Positions 8,319 to 16,811 of a stretch of 39,412 bases of DNA are shown here, in pieces. The notes below the pieces were generated by a model. It made no database searches. It saw only the letters and a program-made list of their open reading frames with translations, and was not told the origin of the DNA. Made by a program: the position numbers and the translations under genes. This DNA is from an uncultured Bacteroidia bacterium (GTDB taxonomy: Bacteria; Bacteroidota; Bacteroidia; Bacteroidales; Prolixibacteraceae). The DNA is taken from the NCBI GenBank assembly GCA_903927965.1, contig CAIYPA010000047.1:1-39412 (forward strand). Direction: 5' to 3'. Numbering within the stretch: position 1 is the first letter of the stretch; each line of letters opens with the position of its first letter.

Positions 8319-8756
8319 TTATTCGGGAATTTCATTCACCACGACCCAGTATTGGCCCAATTCCTTTACGACCAACATAAAATCATTGATATTTACCGGT
8401 TTAACAACAAATGAATTGGCCCCATTGTTGTAACATTCCGTCAGATCGTGGCTATCGCGCGATGAGGTCAACATAATAATCGGAACCTTGTTGAAATTTG
8501 GATCAGCCCGGATCACCTTTAATACTTCAATTCCATCCATAAAAGGCATTTTTATATCGAGCAAAATAAAGATAGGTATATCACTCTGATCATCAATGTA
8601 CTTATTCCTTTTGTATAAGTAATCGATCGCATCTTCACCGTCTTCTGCAACGACAATCTCATTCCCAAAACGGGAATTTTGAAGCGAGGCTTTAATCAAT
8701 GTCACATCATTTGCACTGTCATCGATGAGAAGAATTTTCTTAATGTTTGATTTCAT
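8319..8756 (-). CDS. Single-domain response regulator, Rcp1-like
   Basis: The protein has 145 residues and is a lone receiver domain with no output domain. The acidic pair D12/D13, phospho-acceptor D67 ([11 protein letters not shown]), T97 (IIMLTSS) and K119 (VVKPVN) are all present. The spaced loop between the second strand and D67 is longer than in CheY. This is the hallmark of Rcp1-like receivers that partner with phytochrome-type kinases. Its start codon overlaps the stop of the ATPase-kinase gene as ATGA (8753-8756), implying coupled translation and making it the obvious phosphate acceptor for that kinase. The downstream hybrid kinase begins 13 nt after its stop. Output may be through protein contacts or onward phosphotransfer. 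Confidence 0.93.
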   Translation of the reverse strand: MKSNIKKILLIDDSANDVTLIKASLQNSRFGNEIVVAEDGEDAIDYLYKRNKYIDDQSDIPIFILLDIKMPFMDGIEVLKVIRADPNFNKVPIIMLTSSRDSHDLTECYNNGANSFVVKPVNINDFMLVVKELGQYWVVVNEIPE

Positions 8757-11700
8757 ATTTCTGGTTTATAAGATATTAACTGATCAGGCAGAGAAAAATA
8801 AAAAGTTGCACCCTTTTCAATTTCACCTTCTGCCCAGCAACGGCCTCCATGGCGGGCTATAATCCGATGGATATTGGCCAATCCGATGCCAATTCCTTCA
8901 AAATCGCGGGGTTTATGAAGCCTTTGAAATACATTGAACAATTTACTGGAATATTTCATGTTAAACCCTGCTCCATTGTCCTTTATATAAAATATTGTTT
9001 CATCGTTTTCTTTAAAACTACCAAACTCTATCGTTGCTTTTTCTTTTTTACCTGTGTATTTTATTGCATTTGAAATCAGGTTTATCCAAACCTGGCTAAG
9101 GAGTTGATGGTCAGCCCAGGAATCGGGAAGATCGTTTATCAATATTTTGATATCCCGGCTTGTAATTTCAGGTTGATAAAGCTCCAATGCTTTGTTTATC
9201 AATTGAATTGTATTTATTTTTACATTATGGAGTTCCGAACGGTTCAATCGTGAAAAAGAGAGGAGGGCATCGATCAGTTTACCCATCTCATCCGAAGATT
9301 TAACAACTATGTCAAGGTAACCAAGTTCTGCTTTCGTTAATTCAGTCACTTTGCTTTCAAGGAAAAGGCCAATAAACCCACTGATATGGCGCAATGGAGC
9401 CCTCAGGTCGTGCGAAACCGAATACGAAAAAGCCTCAAGTTCCTTGTTGGCAGACTCAAGCTTTTCAGTGCGTTCGATAACCCGAAGTTCCAATGACTGG
9501 TTCAGTTTTATGATCTCCTCCTCTGCCCTTTTTCGGTCTGTGATATCCACAAAAGTTGCCAGGAAGTTATCGTTGATGGCAGTTCCTGAAATAAAGATTT
9601 CACGAATACTTTCATCTTTGCAGGTCATATGATAAACATCGGATTTGATATCAGAATTTGTAACTACTGCATGATTTAAAGTAGAATCCCAACTTTTAAT
9701 AACCTGTTTCCGGTATTCAGCATCAGGGTAAGCCTTCTCCCACCATTCTGATAATGAGGGTATTTCTCTTTCACTGAAGCCAAAATCAGATATAAAACGT
9801 TTGTTCCTGTATGTTATCATTCCATTTTTATCAACATAGCACACAGGCAAAGGATTGCTTTCCATCAAACGGCGAAATTTGGCTTCGCTTTCGAGCAAGG
9901 TCTGTTCTACTTTTTTGCGCTCATTGATCTCATCCATTAATGACTTATTGGCAACCATCAACTCCTCTGTTCGTTCTTTTACCCGATGTTCAACTTCATC
10001 ATAGGCTTTTCTCAATTCAGCTTGTGTGTAAATCAATTTATCTTTCTCCTTTCGCAATTCCTCGTTTACCCTCCTTAGTTGATTGGGACTGGGTATTGAT
10101 AGCAACCTTGGAAGAACAGGCCAGACAACGACTGCTGTTGCCACAGAAACCATAGCACAAATCGCATCAACTGTTGCCTGCCACCAGTTGACTTCCCACC
10201 AAAGGCCGATTACATGGATAATATGTGTAGTCCCACATGCCAGAATGAACAGTCCGAAAAGAAAGATGATCCAGGTAAATGGCATATCCTTTCGTTTACG
10301 GACGAAAATGATCAGGAAAAATGGGATAGAGGCATAGGATATGGCGATCAAGGCATTGGAAATGGCCATGACCATCATTAAAAGAGGTGTCATAGACCCA
10401 GGATTTGCACCCAAAATTTCCATTTTGCCTGGCATAAAGACCATTGGTCCAATGATCAGAAGGGCCAATGCAACTGCCGGGGCTATAATACGGGGAATAA
10501 GTGCCACTGCCTGAGCGACAAGAGATTTTTTATGTGAAAACGATTGGACTTTGTATGCCCTTAACCGAAGACTGTTTGTAACGACAAATATGGAGCTGAA
10601 AGCCATCGCCCCGGCAGCAAACATCGGGCTCAACAAACCATATGCAGCAATAGGGATCAATGCCACATTATAAAACAAGGCCCAAATCAGGTTTTGAACA
10701 ATCGTTTGGGAGGTACCCCTGGATAAGGAAATTGCACGACCTACCCCGGAAACATCTCCACCAATCAGTGTTATTCCAGCGGCTGCAATTGCAATATCTG
10801 TGCCGGTACCAATTGCAATTCCCACATCTGCCTGGGCAAGGGCAGGTGCATCATTGATCCCATCACCGACCATGGCTACAATGGGACTTTCATAATTTCC
10901 CAAAGAATTGGACGATTGAAGTTCTTTGATCGCACTTGCTTTATCACTAGGGAGAACTTCTGCCATGACACGTTCGATGCCAACCTGCCGTGCTATGGCA
11001 TCGGCGGTACTTTGATTGTCGCCTGTGATCATGACCACGTCCAAACCAAGTTGGTGCAAATCACTGATGGCTTCCATAGTCCCTGGCTTAACAGTATCGG
11101 CGAGACTCAGGATTCCAACCGGAATGGCTGGGTCATTTTCATCAATTGGCTTTATTGAGACAATCAGTGCTGTTTTTCCCTGGGTTTGAAGATTCAAAAC
11201 CTTCATTTGCATAGAGGTGGTTTCGATGCCTTCATTCTGCATCATCCTCAGGTTCCCGATAAGGACAATTTTGTCTTCAACAATAGCCCGGATTCCAAAA
11301 CCGCCAAAAGAACGAAATTGCTTCGGCTCGGACAGAAGGATTCCCCTTTCAACAGCTGATTTTACAATTGCCTGTCCCAAAGGATGTTCTGAACCCCGTT
11401 CAGCACTTGCGGCTAAAAAGAGTACCTGTTCTTCATCCAAAATACCAAGCGTTTCGATATCTGTAACATCTGGCTTTCCAGTGGTAATTGTGCCTGTCTT
11501 GTCAAAAACGACAATATTGACTTTCCCGGCACGCTCCAGAATTTCACTGTTCTTAAATAAAATCCCGTTTTCAGCTCCTTTGGATGTCCCAACAATGATT
11601 GCCGTTGGTGTTGCCAATCCAATGGCACAGGGGCAAGCAATTACAAGTACTGCAATTGCATTGATCATGGCCCCGGTCCATGCGATCTGAGCCACGTAAA

Positions 11701-12979
11701 TCCAACCCAAAAAAGTAAAAAGTGCAATCCCAATGATAATAGGGACAAAGTATTTCCCAATCTGGTCAGTGAGCTGCTGAATTGGTGCCTTGCTTCCCTG
11801 AGCTTCCCGAACAAGCCGTAGGATCTGCGCCAGGGCTGTATCTTTCCCGATCTTTGTGGCTTCAAACCTGATCATGCCTTCACGGTTGATTGACGCCCCA
11901 ATCACTTCATCCCCCGGGCCTTTGCTAACCGGCATCGATTCGCCTGTGAGCATTGACTCTTCAAAAGCGGAACGACCTTCGCAAATAATGCCATCGACCG
12001 GAACTCTTTCACCAGGACGCACAACAATTGTATCACCAATAATAACCTGATCTATTGGTAGTTCACTTTCAATTCCATCGCGGAAAACTGAGGCGGTTTT
12101 TGACCGTAAACCTGCCAATGCCCTGAGCGATTCGGACGTTTTGCCCTTTGCACCTGCCTCCAGATATTTGCCGAGCCTGATCAGTGTGATGATGGCGGCT
12201 CCGGTTTCAAAATAAACATTGGGATCGCTGATCACGCCAATTGTGACCAAAAGACTGGAGAAATAGGCAAATGAAGAACCCATCACGATCAGTACATCCA
12301 TATTGGCACTTCCATACCGAAGGCTTTTGTAAGCACCAAAATAAAACTGACCTCCTACAACAAACTGAACAATCGTAGCTGCAAAAAGCATCACAAACTG
12401 ATCGTATTCAAATCCAACCAAACGGAAATCGCGCATCATACTGAATACGATGAGCGGAATTGTGAAAACCAGGCCGATGATCAATAACCTCTTTTGCCTT
12501 TTCATTTCAGAAGCCTGAAAATCCGATTCCACATCTTCGATTTCTTCTGAACCGCACACCTGAATAATGTCAAATCCAGCTTTACGAACTACTCCTGCAA
12601 GTTCAGCCACACTGGTCATTCCGGGAATGTATTCCAAACTCAACCTTTCGTTTCCAAAACAGACAGACGCGTTAAGCACACCATTTTGTTTATTTAGTAT
12701 TTTTTCCAATGTTAATGCATCTGTATTGTCCTGCAGACCGGTTACAGGCAAATCGAGTTTACCGGTAGCTATCCCATATCCAACCCTATTCACTGCTGCA
12801 ACAATCTCTTTTTCGCTCAACAACAAAGGATCAAAACGTACTGTAAGCCTTTCGGTCGCAAATTCAACATTGGCATCAATAACTCCCTTCAGTTTCTTGA
12901 CATTCGATCCGATAGCAGATGCACAATTCGTACAGGTTAAACCTGTTACAGGCATTGTGATAATCTTTGGTACGCTCAT
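8753..12979 (-). CDS. Cu(I) P1B-type ATPase fused to an ETR1-like copper-site membrane domain, PAS and histidine kinase
   Basis: This is one uninterrupted 1408-residue frame. Residues 1-70 are an HMA copper-binding domain ([10 protein letters not shown]16/C19). Residues 74-140 are a second HMA fold without its CxxC. Residues about 160-811 form a complete P1B-1 ATPase: TGES 345-348, CPC 449-451, DKTGT with D493, H532 in [15 protein letters not shown] at 705-712, plus ALFYN and MAFSS in the last two helices, typical of Cu(I) pumps. An extra helix lies at about 830-849. Residues about 868-962 match the ETR1 ethylene-binding domain, with N875, Y882, I885, P886, I912, C915 and H919. Then come a coiled coil, PAS (about 1040-1165), HisKA with H1190 ([10 protein letters not shown]) and HATPase_c ([22 protein letters not shown]). 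It heads an operon with an overlapping Rcp1-like receiver gene. Copper transport and kinase activity follow from the families. The coupling between them is inference. Confidence 0.96.
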   Translation of the reverse strand: MSVPKIITMPVTGLTCTNCASAIGSNVKKLKGVIDANVEFATERLTVRFDPLLLSEKEIVAAVNRVGYGIATGKLDLPVTGLQDNTDALTLEKILNKQNGVLNASVCFGNERLSLEYIPGMTSVAELAGVVRKAGFDIIQVCGSEEIEDVESDFQASEMKRQKRLLIIGLVFTIPLIVFSMMRDFRLVGFEYDQFVMLFAATIVQFVVGGQFYFGAYKSLRYGSANMDVLIVMGSSFAYFSSLLVTIGVISDPNVYFETGAAIITLIRLGKYLEAGAKGKTSESLRALAGLRSKTASVFRDGIESELPIDQVIIGDTIVVRPGERVPVDGIICEGRSAFEESMLTGESMPVSKGPGDEVIGASINREGMIRFEATKIGKDTALAQILRLVREAQGSKAPIQQLTDQIGKYFVPIIIGIALFTFLGWIYVAQIAWTGAMINAIAVLVIACPCAIGLATPTAIIVGTSKGAENGILFKNSEILERAGKVNIVVFDKTGTITTGKPDVTDIETLGILDEEQVLFLAASAERGSEHPLGQAIVKSAVERGILLSEPKQFRSFGGFGIRAIVEDKIVLIGNLRMMQNEGIETTSMQMKVLNLQTQGKTALIVSIKPIDENDPAIPVGILSLADTVKPGTMEAISDLHQLGLDVVMITGDNQSTADAIARQVGIERVMAEVLPSDKASAIKELQSSNSLGNYESPIVAMVGDGINDAPALAQADVGIAIGTGTDIAIAAAGITLIGGDVSGVGRAISLSRGTSQTIVQNLIWALFYNVALIPIAAYGLLSPMFAAGAMAFSSIFVVTNSLRLRAYKVQSFSHKKSLVAQAVALIPRIIAPAVALALLIIGPMVFMPGKMEILGANPGSMTPLLMMVMAISNALIAISYASIPFFLIIFVRKRKDMPFTWIIFLFGLFILACGTTHIIHVIGLWWEVNWWQATVDAICAMVSVATAVVVWPVLPRLLSIPSPNQLRRVNEELRKEKDKLIYTQAELRKAYDEVEHRVKERTEELMVANKSLMDEINERKKVEQTLLESEAKFRRLMESNPLPVCYVDKNGMITYRNKRFISDFGFSEREIPSLSEWWEKAYPDAEYRKQVIKSWDSTLNHAVVTNSDIKSDVYHMTCKDESIREIFISGTAINDNFLATFVDITDRKRAEEEIIKLNQSLELRVIERTEKLESANKELEAFSYSVSHDLRAPLRHISGFIGLFLESKVTELTKAELGYLDIVVKSSDEMGKLIDALLSFSRLNRSELHNVKINTIQLINKALELYQPEITSRDIKILINDLPDSWADHQLLSQVWINLISNAIKYTGKKEKATIEFGSFKENDETIFYIKDNGAGFNMKYSSKLFNVFQRLHKPRDFEGIGIGLANIHRIIARHGGRCWAEGEIEKGATFYFSLPDQLISYKPEI

Positions 12980-12998
12980 TTTATTCCATTTTAAATGA

Positions 12999-13022
12999 TT
13001 CCCGGTTTCATTTTACCGGGAA
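12999..13022 (-). promoter_or_regulatory. Inverted repeat upstream of the ATPase-kinase operon
   Basis: TTCCCGGT, an 8-nt spacer, then ACCGGGAA form perfect 8-bp arms about 20 nt upstream of the ATG at 12979. It is GC-rich in an otherwise AT-rich leader. It may be an operator for a copper- or signal-responsive repressor or a 5'-UTR hairpin. A TATTTTTG sequence (minus strand, 13062-13055) fits the Bacteroidota -7 consensus TAnnTTTG and would place the repeat downstream of the transcription start. Confidence 0.55.
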
Positions 13023-13107
13023 AACAGAGAAATAATTAGCCTAAAGGCCATTACCAAAAATAAGAAAAAATTATTCGTGTTTCACTTGGTAATTTGTAAA
13101 TAATCTA

Positions 13108-13132
13108 TAACTTTGCATTTCAAAGTACTTTT
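13108..13132 (+). promoter_or_regulatory. -7 box TAACTTTG overlapping the CTTTG-N5-CAAAGTACTTTT motif (site 1)
   Basis: TAACTTTG at 13108-13115 fits the Bacteroidota -7 consensus, with TTGG at 13086-13089 placed about 19 nt upstream. Overlapping it, CTTTG (13111-13115) is followed after five bases by CAAAGTACTTTT (13121-13132), containing the perfect palindrome AAAGTACTTT. The same 22-nt architecture occurs at 14109-14130. This suggests an operator covering the start site, perhaps for the winged-helix regulator encoded two genes on. Confidence 0.6.
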
Positions 13133-13134
13133 AT

Positions 13135-13779
13135 ATGAAAAAGCAAAATCAGTATCTGGAAAGCATTCACGAGATCAGGTCGATGATGGAACGGTCATCA
13201 AAATTTATGTCATTAAGTGGATTGTCGGGAATCGGAGCAGGAATAGCTGCATTGATCAGCGGGACCATTGCTGCTATTTATTTGGGCTATATCAATGTAC
13301 TTGATAAAGAGCAAGGTGGTATTGAGGCTCAAACAGTATCCGACGAAAAGATCTGTTTTTTTCTGCTCCTTGGTGCTGCAACAATCCTGGTAGCAGTATT
13401 ACTTGCTTTTGTATTTACACGCAGAAATGCCAAAAAGAAAAACCTGCCAGTTTGGGACAAGACCGCAAAGCTTGTGACAGTGTCTATGCTGATCCCTTTG
13501 ATAACAGGTGGATTGTTCATACTGGCACTTGTGTTCAAATTTAGACTATACGGTTTGGTTGCCCCTTCGACCCTTATCTTTTATGGACTTGCACTTGTTA
13601 ATGCAGGGAAATACACTGTCAGTTATACACATTGGCTTGGCCTTGGCGAAATTGCAGTTGGCCTGGCAGCTTTGGTGTTTTATGGTTTTGGATTGATTTT
13701 CTGGATGTTGGGATTTGGGATTTTCCACCTGGTTTATGGAACGGTACTGTATTTTAAATTTGAACGTAAAAATCAGTAA
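13135..13779 (+). CDS. Multi-pass membrane protein of a winged-helix regulator cassette
   Basis: The protein has 214 residues. A short charged N-terminus (MKKQNQYLESIHEIRSMMER) precedes about six predicted membrane segments: GIGAGIAALISGTIAAIYL, FLLLGAATILVAVLLAFVF, LVTVSMLIPLITGGLFILAL, LYGLVAPSTLIFYGLALV, LGLGEIAVGLAALVFYGFGL and a terminal segment. No catalytic motif is recognisable. It is followed 12 nt later by a small winged-helix regulator, an arrangement seen repeatedly, from memory, in Bacteroidota. There the membrane protein is thought to be controlled with, or to control, the regulator. Function is unknown. Confidence 0.8.
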   Translation: MKKQNQYLESIHEIRSMMERSSKFMSLSGLSGIGAGIAALISGTIAAIYLGYINVLDKEQGGIEAQTVSDEKICFFLLLGAATILVAVLLAFVFTRRNAKKKNLPVWDKTAKLVTVSMLIPLITGGLFILALVFKFRLYGLVAPSTLIFYGLALVNAGKYTVSYTHWLGLGEIAVGLAALVFYGFGLIFWMLGFGIFHLVYGTVLYFKFERKNQ

Positions 13780-13791
13780 TTTAAGTACTTG

Positions 13792-14088
13792 ATGAAGAAT
13801 ATCATAGCCAATCTGAATAAAGCATTTGATAACCGGGTCAGGTTGGGAATCATGTCGATCCTGATGGTTAACGACGATGTGGATTTTAACGCGCTCAAAG
13901 AGATGCTGAACCTTACGGACGGCAATCTGGCGAGCCACCTTAAGGCACTTGAGGCAACCGGCTATGTTGTTATGCGAAAGGAGTTTGTGGGCCGTAAACC
14001 AAGGACCAGTTATTCAGCGACTGCTTCAGGTAAGATTGCTTTTAAAACTCATCTGGATGCACTAGAAAAACTTATCAATGGAGGTTGA
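13792..14088 (+). CDS. Winged-helix transcriptional regulator
   Basis: The protein has 98 residues from ATG 13792; the in-frame TTG one codon earlier is less likely. The entire protein is a winged helix-turn-helix. NKAFDNRVRLGIMSILMV forms the first helices, NALKEMLNLTDGNLASHLKA the recognition region, and LEATGYVVMRKEFVGRKPRT the wing. The C-terminal helix may dimerise. The family resembles the MarR/ArsR-like HTH_27 group and has no metal-binding cysteines. It is in an operon with the preceding membrane protein. An AAGTACTT palindrome (13783-13790) lies directly before its ATG, sharing the core of the two promoter-proximal motifs at 13121 and 14119. It is therefore a good candidate for an autoregulator of this cassette. 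Confidence 0.88.
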   Translation: MKNIIANLNKAFDNRVRLGIMSILMVNDDVDFNALKEMLNLTDGNLASHLKALEATGYVVMRKEFVGRKPRTSYSATASGKIAFKTHLDALEKLINGG

Positions 14089-14108
14089 TCATTTTTTTTG
14101 TAAATTCA

Positions 14109-14130
14109 CTTTGATTTACAAAGTACTTTT
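14109..14130 (+). promoter_or_regulatory. CTTTG-N5-CAAAGTACTTTT motif (site 2)
   Basis: CTTTG (14109-14113), five bases, then CAAAGTACTTTT (14119-14130) duplicates site 1 exactly outside the spacer. It sits between the regulator gene and the 47-residue membrane protein/DUF4173 pair, so it probably marks a second promoter of the same regulon. Confidence 0.55.
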
Positions 14131-14184
14131 TAATATAAATCAATAATAATAACCTATTAGTCATTTATTTAATTATTAATCAGT

Positions 14185-14328
14185 ATGATAACAGAATTAT
14201 TCACATTGTGCTTTGACAAGAGTTTGCGGAAAACCCTTTTTCGTTTTGCGATTGCTGGATTTTTAATCCTGCTTATGACGATCGTGGTTTCAATCTTTTT
14301 ACTGGCTAAGTTTTTGGAAATGATATAA
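14185..14328 (+). CDS. Small single-pass membrane protein, 47 residues
   Basis: ATG 14185 to TAA 14326-14328 encodes 47 residues. A basic segment (KSLRKTLFRF) is followed by one strongly hydrophobic helix (AIAGFLILLMTIVVSIFLL), then AKFLEMI. It lies downstream of the second palindromic motif and ends 19 nt before the DUF4173 gene, so it is likely co-transcribed with it. No family is recognised. The positive-inside rule would place the N-terminus in the cytoplasm. It could be a subunit or regulator of the neighbouring membrane protein. Confidence 0.6.
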   Translation: MITELFTLCFDKSLRKTLFRFAIAGFLILLMTIVVSIFLLAKFLEMI

Positions 14329-14347
14329 CTTTAAAAATCAATTAATT

Positions 14348-15865
14348 ATGAAATTCAGGAATTGGTACTATCTTTTGACTGTTTTAAGCTTTACAGCACT
14401 CTTTTACAAGCAGGAAGCCGGGATCAATGTATTTCTATTTGCAGGACTGCTTCTTACCCTTTCGGGATTGATGAACACAACAAACTGGAAAAAAAAGGAA
14501 TGGCTGACCATTGCTTCAGGAACTTTATTTTCATCCGTCTTCGTTGCCATCTATGCCAACAGCCTTACCATCATGATGAGCCTTATCTCCATATTGATTT
14601 TGGTGATCCTTCAAAGGTCCAAAAACACATCATACGGGGTTGCCCTTGGGAGTGGAATGATTTCAGTGTTTGGATCATTGGTATTTATGGTGCTCGGAAT
14701 AAACTATGCACAAAAGTTAAAACAAGCCCGGAAAACACAAATTCTTAAGAAGACAAACAGGCGGGGGCCAGTTTTTGTGGTTGTGATTGTTTCGTTTCTC
14801 TTCCTTTCGCTTTATCGTGAGGTCAACCCGATTTTCGATGCATATTTCGCTTCCCTGTTGGGGAACATCGAATGGGGTTGGATTTTCTTCACATTGTTTG
14901 GATCGGTTATTTTGTATTCTTTTTTCTTCCCCCCCAGGATATTAATGAAATTGCTTAAAATTGAGGACAGTTATGGAAAAACGCTGGGCGATAACCATCC
15001 CAAACCTAAGTACTCCTTCATTATCAACTTGTTTGCAAATTTTGAAAACGAGCGGTATTCAGCCTTCATGATGTTCGGCATCCTGAACCTGTTGTTGCTT
15101 TTTCTCAACATTACCGATTTCAACTACCTTTTCCTGAAAGGGGAATTGCCAAAAGGGATCACCTATTCCGACTATGTACATTCGGGGGTTGGTGCCGTTA
15201 TTGTGTCGATCATCCTGGCGATTGCGTTGATCATCTATTATTTCAGGGGACAGATGAATTTTGATCCCCAATCGAAAAATATCAAAACACTTGTCTTTAT
15301 CTGGATTGCCCAGAATATGTTTTTAATCCTTATGGCCACTTTTAAAAACCAACTCTATATAGATGCTTACTCCCTGACATTCTTAAGGATAGGTGTTTAT
15401 TACTATCTCGGTTTTTCAACCCTTGGATTGCTGCTGACACTTTACAAAATTTATTGCAAAAAAGATACATGGTTCCTTTTCAGGAGCAATTCATTTGGAT
15501 TTTACATACTACTTGTGCTCTCGTGTGCCATAAACTGGAGTGCAATTGTTACCAATTACAACCTGAAAAACAACAAAGAGGTCGATTTAGATTATATCGC
15601 AAATGTAGGTTTTGAAAATTACCCATTGTTGTGGGAAAGAGAGTATTTTGAGTCTAAAAGACATGAAACATTTGAACTCCGGCTGACCTCAAAACCTGAA
15701 TTTTATGATCTTCCCAACGCCATTGGTTCGTTTCTTGAAGAATATGAAAGATCAGGAATGGTTTCCTATTCGTATGAAAAGGAAAAAACATATCAGTATT
15801 TTGTGCAACTTGCGGTATCGGGGAAATTGAAACCGTGCACAAAAGAAGAAGAACCGAAAGAATAG
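14348..15865 (+). CDS. DUF4173 (DUF4153-like) multi-pass membrane protein
   Basis: The protein has 505 residues, with at least ten predicted membrane helices in the first 410. They include LTIMMSLISILILVILQ, GPVFVVVIVSFLFLSLY, AFMMFGILNLLLLFLNI and GVGAVIVSIILAIALIIYY. A soluble C-terminal tail of about 90 residues follows. The segment ITYSDYVHSGVGAVIVSIIL and the following QNMFLILMATFKNQLYIDAY pattern match the family DUF4173. Its function is not known. In Bacteroidota such genes commonly accompany a small winged-helix regulator, as here. The stop codon lies at the first unit of a GAAATA array. Confidence 0.82.
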   Translation: MKFRNWYYLLTVLSFTALFYKQEAGINVFLFAGLLLTLSGLMNTTNWKKKEWLTIASGTLFSSVFVAIYANSLTIMMSLISILILVILQRSKNTSYGVALGSGMISVFGSLVFMVLGINYAQKLKQARKTQILKKTNRRGPVFVVVIVSFLFLSLYREVNPIFDAYFASLLGNIEWGWIFFTLFGSVILYSFFFPPRILMKLLKIEDSYGKTLGDNHPKPKYSFIINLFANFENERYSAFMMFGILNLLLLFLNITDFNYLFLKGELPKGITYSDYVHSGVGAVIVSIILAIALIIYYFRGQMNFDPQSKNIKTLVFIWIAQNMFLILMATFKNQLYIDAYSLTFLRIGVYYYLGFSTLGLLLTLYKIYCKKDTWFLFRSNSFGFYILLVLSCAINWSAIVTNYNLKNNKEVDLDYIANVGFENYPLLWEREYFESKRHETFELRLTSKPEFYDLPNAIGSFLEEYERSGMVSYSYEKEKTYQYFVQLAVSGKLKPCTKEEEPKE

Positions 15866-15981
15866 AAATAGATGGAAATAAGTAGAAATAGATTGAAATA
15901 TTGGATTTGGTTGAAATACTGGAAATTGTTGAAATAGGAAATATAATTGAAATAAGAAATATAATTGAAATAAGAGAAATA
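15865..15981 (+). repeat. GAAATA array filling an intergenic gap (copy 2)
   Basis: GAAATA begins at 15865, 15875, 15885 and 15895 (exactly 10 nt apart), then 15913, 15931, 15938, 15949, 15956, 15967 and 15976. The array starts within the DUF4173 stop codon and ends in the A of the next gene's ATG, so it makes up the whole gap. Confidence 0.85.
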
Positions 15982-16739
15982 TGGGGAATATAGGTAATGT
16001 ACAACTATATAGACAGTTGGCTCTGGTCACAATTTTTTCGGTGGCGATGGGGATGTTGGAAAGTTCTGTGGTGATCTATCTTAGGGAACTGTACTATCCT
16101 GAAGGATTTCAGTTCCCGGTAAGGGCAACATCCTATACAGTGGCAGTTACGGAACTGATGCGCGAACTGGCCACAATTGTTATGTTGTTGTCAGTCGGAA
16201 TGATAGCAGGGAAAAACAAGCAGGAGCGTTTTGCCTGGTTTATTTACAGCTTTGCAATATGGGATATCTTTTATTATCTTTTTCTCTTCCTGATCATCGG
16301 CTGGCCTATGAGCCTGATGGATTGGGACATCCTATTCCTTTTGCCGATGATTTGGACAGGACCTGTGTGGGCGCCTTTGTTGTTGTCAACCTTAATGATT
16401 GTACTCGCAATTTGCATTTTGTATTTTTCAACATTGGACAAGGACACGCACTTAAAATTACAGGAGTGGGCCTTGTTGATTTCCGGCTCCATTGTTGTGA
16501 TCGTTGCCTTCTGCAAGGACTTTTATCTCCGTATGACAACACTTTACCCCACAATTCCGGCATCAAAACTCTTTTTCTCAAAGCAAACCGGAGAATATGC
16601 GGCAAAATATGTCCCTCAACATTTTGATGTTGTCCTCTTTTTGGTGGGTTCAATGCTTATCCTTATCGGGATCGGCATGTATGCCTATCGAAATTGGAAA
16701 GAATTGAAAATCAATATTCAAGTGTTGCGGCATGAATAA
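15981..16739 (+). CDS. Conserved-type integral membrane protein of unknown function
   Basis: The protein has 252 residues. About six membrane helices are visible: LALVTIFSVAMGMLESSVVI, ELMRELATIVMLLSVGMIAG, FAIWDIFYYLFLFLIIGWPM, PVWAPLLLSTLMIVLAICIL, ALLISGSIVVIVAFCKDFYL and VVLFLVGSMLILIGIGMYAY. The aromatic-rich loop YSFAIWDIFYY and PMIWTGPVWAP are distinctive, but I do not recognise a named family. The ATG at 15981 follows the GAAATA array directly with no ribosome binding site. It may be read through from the upstream DUF4173 gene. Confidence 0.78.
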   Translation: MGNIGNVQLYRQLALVTIFSVAMGMLESSVVIYLRELYYPEGFQFPVRATSYTVAVTELMRELATIVMLLSVGMIAGKNKQERFAWFIYSFAIWDIFYYLFLFLIIGWPMSLMDWDILFLLPMIWTGPVWAPLLLSTLMIVLAICILYFSTLDKDTHLKLQEWALLISGSIVVIVAFCKDFYLRMTTLYPTIPASKLFFSKQTGEYAAKYVPQHFDVVLFLVGSMLILIGIGMYAYRNWKELKINIQVLRHE

Positions 16740-16811
16740 TGATGATCTTCTTCAAACTCCGCCCACCTTTTGGTACAAACTTTATGGCATTGGAGAACAA
16801 TAGCACCTGAT

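Noticed and set aside
8753-12979. Possibility that the ATPase-kinase fusion is an artefact of two merged genes
   Set aside because: The frame is continuous with no stop, the linker helix makes topological sense, and codon use shows no visible break, so a genuine fusion is the simpler reading. Independent sequence support is still desirable.
15654-16030. Minus-strand open frames rich in Ile/Ser/Phe
   Set aside because: They are translations of the GAAATA repeat array and the antisense of DUF4173.
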